Source of the DNA: Lachnospiraceae bacterium UBA1748
GTDB taxonomy: Bacteria; Bacillota; Clostridia; Lachnospirales; Lachnospiraceae
Reading direction: 5' to 3'
Length of the DNA: 38,726 bases
Assembly (NCBI GenBank): GCA_002314855.1
Contig: DCHQ01000089.1
Location: 1-38,726 of the forward strand
In this document: positions 33,300 through 38,726 of the stretch, piece by piece
Layout: each line of letters begins with the position of its first letter
Position numbering within the stretch: the stretch's first letter is position 1
Program-made: the position numbers and the translations under genes
The notes under the pieces: model-generated
Told to the model about the DNA's origin: nothing
The model's input: only the letters and a program-made list of their open reading frames with translations
Database searches by the model: none

Positions 33300-33758
33300 T
33301 TATTCACGTTCTTCAATGTCATTAACCGGTGGCTTTAAGCCTTCGATCTTAATACCCTTTTTCTCAGCATAATCCCAAAGAGCTGCATGAACTGCTTCCT
33401 CTGCCAAAAGAGAACAATGGATTTTCACTGCCGGAAGGCCACCTAAAGCTTCTTGTACAGCCTTGTTAGTTAATTTAAGAGCATCTTCTACTGTTTTACC
33501 CATAATCATCTCAGTTGCAATACTACTTGTTGCTACGGCAGCACCACATCCGAATGTTTTAAACTTAACATCTCTTATAATAGCCTTGCTTGGATCCTCT
33601 CCATTATCGTCATTAACGTCCAAATAGATACGCATTATATCGCCACATTTAGCATTTCCAACAGTACCAACGCCACTAGGATTTTCAATTTCACCCACAT
33701 TTCTAGGGTTATTAAAATGGTCCATAACCTTTTCGCTATATTCAATTATTTCACTCAT
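33300..33758 (-). CDS. iscU: Iron-sulfur cluster scaffold protein (IscU/NifU N-domain type)
   Basis: A 152-residue scaffold on which iron and persulfide sulfur from the desulfurase assemble into Fe-S clusters. All three cluster cysteines are visible: Cys38 in NAKCGD (with the tuning Asp40), Cys71 in FGCGAAVA and Cys115 in IHCSLLAEEA. The opening MSEIIEYSEKVMDHFNNPRN is family-typical. It is slightly longer than E. coli IscU, with an acidic C-terminal tail as in clostridial NifU-like proteins. AAGGAG lies eight bases before the start. It follows the desulfurase gene by 38 bases and ends the operon. Confidence 0.95.
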   Translation of the reverse strand: MSEIIEYSEKVMDHFNNPRNVGEIENPSGVGTVGNAKCGDIMRIYLDVNDDNGEDPSKAIIRDVKFKTFGCGAAVATSSIATEMIMGKTVEDALKLTNKAVQEALGGLPAVKIHCSLLAEEAVHAALWDYAEKKGIKIEGLKPPVNDIEERE

Positions 33759-33796
33759 CGACTATTCTCCTTAAATCATTATATATGCTTTAAAAA

Positions 33797-34978
33797 TTAT
33801 TTATTATTCTTAACAAAATCCTCATATAAAGGTGACATTCCTCGAAGTCTATCTACTACTACCTTTATGGCATCTATTGTTTTATCAATATCATCTTTTG
33901 TAGTTTCATCAGATAATGTAAGTCTAAGAGAACCATGTGCTATCTCATGAGGCAAACCAATCGCTAGGAGAACATGTGATGGATCAAGCGACCCTGAAGT
34001 ACATGCCGAACCGCTCGATCCACATATACCTCTTTGATCAAGCATTATAAGAAGTGATTCTCCTTCAATAAATCTAAAGCTAAAGTTCGCATTATTAGAA
34101 AGTCTAACTGTCTCATGTCCATTAAGCTTTGTATATGGGACCTCGGAAAGAATTCTATTAATCAAATAATCACGAAGTTCCTCTTCATACACTTTTCTAC
34201 TCTCGAGCTTAGCATCAGCAATTTCTGTGGCTTTGGCAAATCCAACAATACCAGGAGTATTATGAGTTCCAGCTCTACGTCCTCTTTCCTGAGCCCCACC
34301 ATGAATAAATGACCCTATCTTAACACTATTTCTTATATACATGATACCAACTCCCTTAGGTCCATTAATCTTATGACCACTAGCTGATAACATATCTATT
34401 CCAAGTTCATCCACATTAATTCTCACGTGTCCATAAGCCTGAACAGCATCGGTATGGAAATATATTCCTTTTTCCTTAGTAATAGCTCCTATCTCTTTTA
34501 TAGGCTCAATAGTTCCTATTTCGTTGTTGGCGAACATAACAGACACAAGAATAGTTGTTGGTCTTATAGCATCCTTTAATTGCTGAATATCTACTACACC
34601 CTTATCATCAACATCAAGATATGTAATCTCATATCCCTGTTTCTCCAAAAAATCACAAGTATGAAGAATAGCATGATGTTCTATCTTAGTTGTAATAATA
34701 TGATTACCTTTATCTTTTAATGAAAAAGCTGTACCTATTAGTGCCCAGTTATCAGACTCACTGCCACCACCCGTGAAATAAATCTCATTAATATTAGCAC
34801 CAATAAAATTAGCCACAACTTCTCTTGCGTGCTCAACTGCTTTTCTAGACTCACCTGCAAATCTATATATACTAGCTGCATTACCATAATATTCTTCAAA
34901 ATATGGCTTTAGTGCTTCATAAACTTCAGGAGCCACTTTTGTAGTTGCAGCATTATCCAAATATATTACGTCACTCAT
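33797..34978 (-). CDS. iscS: Cysteine desulfurase (IscS/NifS group I)
   Basis: A 393-residue PLP enzyme that converts L-cysteine to alanine plus a persulfide for IscU. It has VIYLDNAATT at the start, the PLP lysine Lys203 in SASGHKINGPKG, and catalytic Cys326 in the canonical group I loop CGSSGSACTSGSLDPSHVL. AAAGGA lies six bases before the ATG. It precedes iscU in a simple iscS-iscU operon. No IscR-type regulator gene is adjacent, although Firmicutes often have one there. The stand-alone desulfurase at 2309-3502 is a clear paralogue with a changed active-site loop. Confidence 0.95.
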   Translation of the reverse strand: MSDVIYLDNAATTKVAPEVYEALKPYFEEYYGNAASIYRFAGESRKAVEHAREVVANFIGANINEIYFTGGGSESDNWALIGTAFSLKDKGNHIITTKIEHHAILHTCDFLEKQGYEITYLDVDDKGVVDIQQLKDAIRPTTILVSVMFANNEIGTIEPIKEIGAITKEKGIYFHTDAVQAYGHVRINVDELGIDMLSASGHKINGPKGVGIMYIRNSVKIGSFIHGGAQERGRRAGTHNTPGIVGFAKATEIADAKLESRKVYEEELRDYLINRILSEVPYTKLNGHETVRLSNNANFSFRFIEGESLLIMLDQRGICGSSGSACTSGSLDPSHVLLAIGLPHEIAHGSLRLTLSDETTKDDIDKTIDAIKVVVDRLRGMSPLYEDFVKNNK

Positions 34979-35051
34979 ATTAATTCCTTTCTTTTTGAAT
35001 CATATAATGTCATCTCCTATCAAATCAGTAGGTTAAGTAATTAATAAAAAT

Positions 35052-35087
35052 CCGAAGTATACTTCTTCCTTGTAAAGTCTACTTCGG
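35052..35087 (-). terminator. Terminator after the AEC transporter gene
   Basis: Stem CCGAAGTA / TACTTCGG (8 bp) with a 20-base loop that may pair further, followed on the minus strand by ATTTTTATTAA. It lies about 70 bases past the transporter stop, between it and the iscS promoter region. The short inverted repeat AACCTA / TAGGTT (35093-35098, 35108-35113) lies between the stop and this hairpin. Confidence 0.75.
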
Positions 35088-35159
35088 TTCATAACCTAGT
35101 GGTTTAGTAGGTTTACGATATAAATATAAATCGCTTGTTAATATTTGTCAATTACCCAC

Positions 35160-36083
35160 TCACACTAATATATATGCCATAAGAGGTATAGTTACAACAC
35201 TTATAATAGTTGTAAGTAATACAACATTAGCGGCAAATTCCTGTTCGCATTCGTAAAGCTCCGATAATGACTGGATTATCGCACCTGCTGGAGTCATAGC
35301 GAGAACAACAACTGTAGTCTTACAGGCATCATTAATCCATGGAATCCAATGAACTAACAAAAACGCTACAATTGGAAAAACAACTAATTTAAGGAGACAT
35401 GTAGCATAAACAAATGGTCTTGTGAAAATAGCTTTTAACTTAGCTTCTGATAATCTCATACCAAGAATAAGCATACATATTGGAGTAACCATTTTTCCTA
35501 GCAAACCTATTCCACTTTCAATAGTTTCTGGAAAATGAATGCCGAATATAAATAAAGGAAGCGATATTATAATAGCTATAGTCGTCGGATTTAGTATCGC
35601 ATTCTTAACAGATATATACTTCTTATCATTAGTAATCATAAAAGTACCTATTGTAAAAACAATAAGATTCATCGACATTACATTAATCGAACTATAAACT
35701 AAAACAATAGGAACACCCGGAAATACACTGGCTACAACAGGCATTCCAAGAAATCCAACATTTCCAAGAACCGCTCCTACAGTTAAAATTCTATATTTTG
35801 AATCATTATATTTTCTGGAAAATACAACATATAATGCACCAAAAAAAATCACCTGAACAAGCAAAGATACTATGAAATAAATTCCTATTCGAATTATATT
35901 CTCCCCTGAATACTCCAGTCCAAGGAATGAATTAATAATCATACAAGGGCCCAATATATATATAAGTATTGCTGATAAACTTTTAGCGTGTGATACTACA
36001 GCTTTACCACTCTTACACAGGCAAAAACCAATCATCATATAAACAAGCATAATTGCCACTGTAGTGAAAATAGAATAAATCAT
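35160..36083 (-). CDS. AEC-family (auxin efflux carrier-like) transporter
   Basis: A 307-residue integral membrane protein with about ten hydrophobic segments, split by a short polar stretch near residue 155 (TNDKKYISVKNAILNPTTIA), as in bacterial AEC carriers such as MleP and YwkB. The motifs NVGFLGMPVV near 108 and MTPAGAIIQSLSELYECEQEFAA near 260 match the family's two broken helices around the transport site. Bacterial members carry organic acids such as malate, or unknown anions. AAGGA lies nine bases before the ATG. It follows the MBL-fold gene by 38 bases on the same strand and ends at a terminator, so the larE-MBL-AEC genes may be one unit. Substrate unknown. Confidence 0.88.
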   Translation of the reverse strand: MIYSIFTTVAIMLVYMMIGFCLCKSGKAVVSHAKSLSAILIYILGPCMIINSFLGLEYSGENIIRIGIYFIVSLLVQVIFFGALYVVFSRKYNDSKYRILTVGAVLGNVGFLGMPVVASVFPGVPIVLVYSSINVMSMNLIVFTIGTFMITNDKKYISVKNAILNPTTIAIIISLPLFIFGIHFPETIESGIGLLGKMVTPICMLILGMRLSEAKLKAIFTRPFVYATCLLKLVVFPIVAFLLVHWIPWINDACKTTVVVLAMTPAGAIIQSLSELYECEQEFAANVVLLTTIISVVTIPLMAYILV

Positions 36084-36121
36084 TATTGTATGTCCTTATA
36101 AATAATTATTAAAAGCTGTTA

Positions 36122-36808
36122 TTACAGATAAAATCCACAATCCTCAAGCGTATATGACTTTACCTTATTACCAAATAAATCAGCATCCTCATAGATTGCC
36201 TGACCGCTTAGTACTTTCTCCCATGCGTTTTTTACTTTTATAGAATAATCATTAGAAAGTTTATATTCATCATGAGAAGCGTATATATAATCATATTCTG
36301 ATGTTAATGAAACCAGTTTACTAAGTGAATCTAAATACAATTCTGGAGCTCTATGATTTCCAAACAAAAATATATGCCCTTTTTGTACTGAGTCCCCTGC
36401 ATAAAGCACTCTTTCATTTATATCAAGTATTGCAATACTTCCAATGGTATGACCAGGTATATGAACTATTCTAAGTGGTCTATTGCCAAGATCTAATACA
36501 TCACCATCTTCTACTTTTATAAGAGAAGTCTTTGGATACTTATGTCCTATACCACAGTTATTATAATCTGACTCATGCATATAAATAGTACTAAATGAAC
36601 CAGTTCCAGAAATATGATCAACATCTCCATGTGTATTTAACAGGATAATTTCTTTGTCAGTAATAGTTTGGGCCAGTTCAAAAGCATCAGATGATCCAAC
36701 ACCACTATCTATTAAAACAGATTTTTCTTTTCCCTCCAATAAAAAGAATCGTACGAAACCATCTTCTAATCTCCAAGTATTTTTATTAATCTGTATAATT
36801 TCAGCCAT
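36122..36808 (-). CDS. MBL-fold hydrolase with a modified metal motif
   Basis: A 228-residue metallo-beta-lactamase-fold protein. The main motif reads THGDVDH (59-65): His60, Asp64 and His65 are kept, but the second His of HxHxDH is Asp62. Later ligands appear as PGHTIGS near 120, YAGDS near 137 and ASHDE near 180. Members hydrolyse varied thioesters, lactones or phosphodiesters, and the Asp substitution may change metal preference. The ATG at 36808 has GAGG five bases upstream; a GTG two codons earlier overlaps that site and is rejected. It follows larE by 21 bases and precedes the AEC carrier. Function beyond the fold is not readable. Confidence 0.88.
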   Translation of the reverse strand: MAEIIQINKNTWRLEDGFVRFFLLEGKEKSVLIDSGVGSSDAFELAQTITDKEIILLNTHGDVDHISGTGSFSTIYMHESDYNNCGIGHKYPKTSLIKVEDGDVLDLGNRPLRIVHIPGHTIGSIAILDINERVLYAGDSVQKGHIFLFGNHRAPELYLDSLSKLVSLTSEYDYIYASHDEYKLSNDYSIKVKNAWEKVLSGQAIYEDADLFGNKVKSYTLEDCGFYL

Positions 36809-36829
36809 AAACACCTCAACTAAGATTTT

Positions 36830-37663
36830 CTATTTATCTAAAACTTCATTCATACTTCCAGTTCTATAACCCACTAAATCCATGCTCACATAATCAAATC
36901 CGTATTCTTTAAAAGCATTAACAATCTTTAATCTTATATTATCATCAAGTAATTTAACAAACTCATCAGGAAGTACTTCGATTCTAGCCATTCTATCATG
37001 AATTCTGACACGCATTTGATGAAAGCCAAGATCTATGAGGAGTTGTTCTCCTTTATCAACCATTGCAAGCTTTTCTTCTGAAATAGTTTCTCCATAAACA
37101 AACCTCGTTGCAAGGCAGGCATAAGAAGGCTTTTCCCACGTAGGTAGATTAAGAAATTTCGACAAAACACGTATGTCATATTTAGTTAATCCCGCTTCTC
37201 TAAGTGGACTTTTCACACCAAGCTCAGCAATAGCCAAAAGACCTGGTCTGTAATCTCCATTATCATCAAGATTAGAACCTTCAGCAATAGCTTGAATATT
37301 GTTAGAATTAGCAACATTAATAATATTCTCAAATATCGCACGCTTACAAATATAACATCTATTAGGAGGATTTTGTGTGAATCCCTCTATCTTCATTAAA
37401 TCTATATTGCATAATTCATGATGAATATTATACATTTCACAAAAGTCTACAGCTTCATTTTTTTCTCTTTGTGGGAATGAACTAGTAACCGCTGTTACTG
37501 CCATCATTTTATCGTCAAGTGCTTCCTTAGCCGCAAAAAGAAGGAAAGTTGAATCCACACCACTTGAAAATGCAATTGCAACGCTCTCTAGGCTTTTCAA
37601 ATATTCAAGCAAATGATTATATTTATTAATTTGTTCTTCTGTAGGTGTATTTAATATTTCCAA
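36830..37663 (-). CDS. larE: ATP-dependent sulfur transferase LarE, three-cysteine form, TTG start
   Basis: A 277-residue PP-loop enzyme that adenylates and sulfurates the pyridinium dicarboxylate precursor of the nickel-pincer cofactor of lactate racemase. It has the ATP PP-loop SSGVDST (33-39), the hallmark NPPNRCYICKRAIF with Cys103 and Cys106, and Cys183 in PSYACLATRF. Forms with this CxxC plus the conserved third Cys are thought to carry a [4Fe-4S] cluster and act catalytically, unlike single-cysteine forms that sacrifice their Cys sulfur. The start is TTG at 37663, with AAGGGGGG seven bases upstream; the next in-frame ATG is past the PP-loop. No larA, larB or larC is in the window. Confidence 0.9.
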   Translation of the reverse strand: MEILNTPTEEQINKYNHLLEYLKSLESVAIAFSSGVDSTFLLFAAKEALDDKMMAVTAVTSSFPQREKNEAVDFCEMYNIHHELCNIDLMKIEGFTQNPPNRCYICKRAIFENIINVANSNNIQAIAEGSNLDDNGDYRPGLLAIAELGVKSPLREAGLTKYDIRVLSKFLNLPTWEKPSYACLATRFVYGETISEEKLAMVDKGEQLLIDLGFHQMRVRIHDRMARIEVLPDEFVKLLDDNIRLKIVNAFKEYGFDYVSMDLVGYRTGSMNEVLDK

Positions 37664-37735
37664 AATAAATCCCCCCTTACATTAAGCTATAATCATCGCT
37701 ATCTCTTTATTACTATATTGCCTCGACTAATCATA

Positions 37736-37801
37736 CTAGAATCCTATTATAGCCATTTCGAAGCTTGTCTCTTTTTTACTGAACAAATTAAAAAATCCCA
37801 T
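37736..37801 (-). CDS. Small 21-residue ORF or 5' remnant of a lost gene
   Basis: A short ORF with a good ribosome site (GAGGAG six bases before the ATG). The peptide starts MGFFNLFSKKETSFEM and stops six residues later. The MGFF-LF-KK opening resembles the beginning of many small cytosolic or membrane-associated proteins, so it may be the surviving start of a decayed gene rather than a functional peptide. It lies 23 bases after the unknown membrane-protein gene and 72 bases before the larE start. Confidence 0.35.
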   Translation of the reverse strand: MGFFNLFSKKETSFEMAIIGF

Positions 37802-37824
37802 AAATATCTCCTCAATAAATCAAT

Positions 37825-38679
37825 TTATTCTTTAATTTCAAAATGAAAATCAAATGCTCTAATTTCATCATTTTCAAATGCTAATTTGGCAACAATATGA
37901 TGGGATGCATGTTCTGTATTCCCCAATTCTTCATAGCGCTCTCCAACAGATAAAAATATCTTCATTTGATCCAAATCATAATAAACAGTGTTACCTACTA
38001 TCATGTCTAATGCTTCTCCGCCCATATTAGCTACAGCAATAGAAATATCCTGATCATTTCCAATATAATGAACTGTATTATTCTCTTTATCCCACTCAAT
38101 ATGATACAAAGACTTTATAGTTTCAATTAATTTAAGAAGATCCAAATGATAATCTTGATATATAATACCATCGTTTTTTAACCAATATAGCTGAGCACGT
38201 ACCCTATCATCAGCATCCTTCTCGTAGCCTTTAACCAGGTACTCTTTATCATGTCCCTCCAACTTAGAAAGTGATATGAGTTCAGGTTCAATAGATGGTC
38301 CATTTTTCATGTCCCAATTAAATATTTGATATGTATCATCATATAAGAGGCGCATTACCCACGTATTCGCCTTGCCATTAAGACATCTTCCTACCAGCTT
38401 CACATTTTCATCAGGAAGATCACTAAACTCAATCTCCTGACCATACTGATATTCCTGATTATCCATGTTAGCTACGACACTATTAATCGTTTCTCTAATT
38501 ACAGGGTCATTATTAATTATGGAAATGTTTGTAAAACAACTAATCGCAGACATAATAATCCATAAAAGAAGAAGTATAACCCCTATCATTTCACACGTCG
38601 AACTAAATATTCCAATTATTAAAAATAGTATTGCTGGTATTCCAATATAAAACCTTTGTACCATATTTAGAATAAACAT
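37825..38679 (-). CDS. Unknown two-helix membrane protein
   Basis: I do not recognise this 284-residue protein. Two hydrophobic helices near the N-terminus (about 9-26 and 29-50, FYIGIPAILFLIIGIFSS and MIGVILLLLWIIMSAISC) form a hairpin in the membrane. The remaining 230 residues are soluble, acidic and strand-rich, with several Tyr/Trp-containing segments and no recognisable catalytic motif. The ATG at 38679 has no clear ribosome site; ATG at 38664 is an alternative with equally weak support. A TATAAT at 38718-38713 could be its -10. It is read in the same direction as larE, but with a 161-base gap. Confidence 0.65.
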   Translation of the reverse strand: MFILNMVQRFYIGIPAILFLIIGIFSSTCEMIGVILLLLWIIMSAISCFTNISIINNDPVIRETINSVVANMDNQEYQYGQEIEFSDLPDENVKLVGRCLNGKANTWVMRLLYDDTYQIFNWDMKNGPSIEPELISLSKLEGHDKEYLVKGYEKDADDRVRAQLYWLKNDGIIYQDYHLDLLKLIETIKSLYHIEWDKENNTVHYIGNDQDISIAVANMGGEALDMIVGNTVYYDLDQMKIFLSVGERYEELGNTEHASHHIVAKLAFENDEIRAFDFHFEIKE

Positions 38680-38712
38680 AAGGATTGTTGTTTTTAAGTC
38701 ATTGTAAACGCT

Positions 38713-38718
38713 ATTATA
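38713..38718 (-). promoter_or_regulatory. Possible -10 box of the two-helix membrane protein gene
   Basis: A perfect TATAAT on the minus strand, 33 bases before the ATG at 38679. The matching -35 would lie past the end of the window, so the promoter cannot be confirmed. Confidence 0.35.
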
Positions 38719-38726
38719 AAAGTTGA

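Overview
The window looks like chromosomal DNA of a low-GC, plant-fibre-using Firmicute, most likely Lachnospiraceae (Butyrivibrio/Pseudobutyrivibrio/Roseburia type). The basis is AT-rich DNA with AGGAGG-type ribosome sites, xylose and arabinoside genes, an LplB/YtcP/LipO-type sugar importer with YesL, a clostridial IscS-IscU pair, and sugar-binding-protein folds fused to signalling domains. The genus is inference. I saw no tRNA, rRNA, CRISPR array, IS element or phage structural gene. Nearly all genes are on the minus strand; only the AraC regulator and aspartokinase are on plus.

Region 1 (1-2300): a xylulokinase cut by the window edge and a DUF4867 gene, divergent from an AraC regulator, with a repeat-rich intergenic region between them. 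Region 2 (2309-5725): a small DUF3006-like gene, a cytosolic LacI-type-sensor/GGDEF protein and a stand-alone cysteine desulfurase in one tight unit behind a palindromic operator. Region 3 (5797-13520): a carbohydrate ABC importer (two permeases and a lipoprotein), then YesL and an unknown anchored protein, then a chemoreceptor-like protein whose sugar-binding domain is predicted to be in the cytoplasm. Region 4 (13562-19020): CDF metal exporter, GH127 beta-L-arabinofuranosidase, an N-terminally extended RsmH, and aspartokinase.

Region 5 (19040-24613) is the most novel stretch. It is one apparent operon of an FMN split-barrel protein, an unrecognised protein, a coiled-coil MoxR-like AAA+ ATPase, a candidate VWA-like partner and a short TelA-like protein. 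Region 6 (24654-28423) is a heterodimeric ABC exporter preceded by an unannotated 25-codon leader ORF and a terminator-like hairpin, the layout of ribosome-mediated attenuation. Region 7 (28493-33222): second CDF exporter, asparagine synthetase, GT4 glycosyltransferase and an atypical shikimate kinase. Region 8 (33245-38726): IscU, IscS, an AEC carrier, an MBL-fold protein, LarE (TTG start), a 21-codon ORF and an unknown membrane protein.

Two themes recur. Sugar-binding folds appear both in the importer lipoprotein and in two intracellular signalling proteins (diguanylate cyclase and chemoreceptor), which suggests that internal sugar is read out to c-di-GMP and chemotaxis. Sulfur trafficking also recurs, with two cysteine desulfurases, IscU and a three-cysteine LarE. 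All functional calls come from reading motifs by eye; no database search was run.
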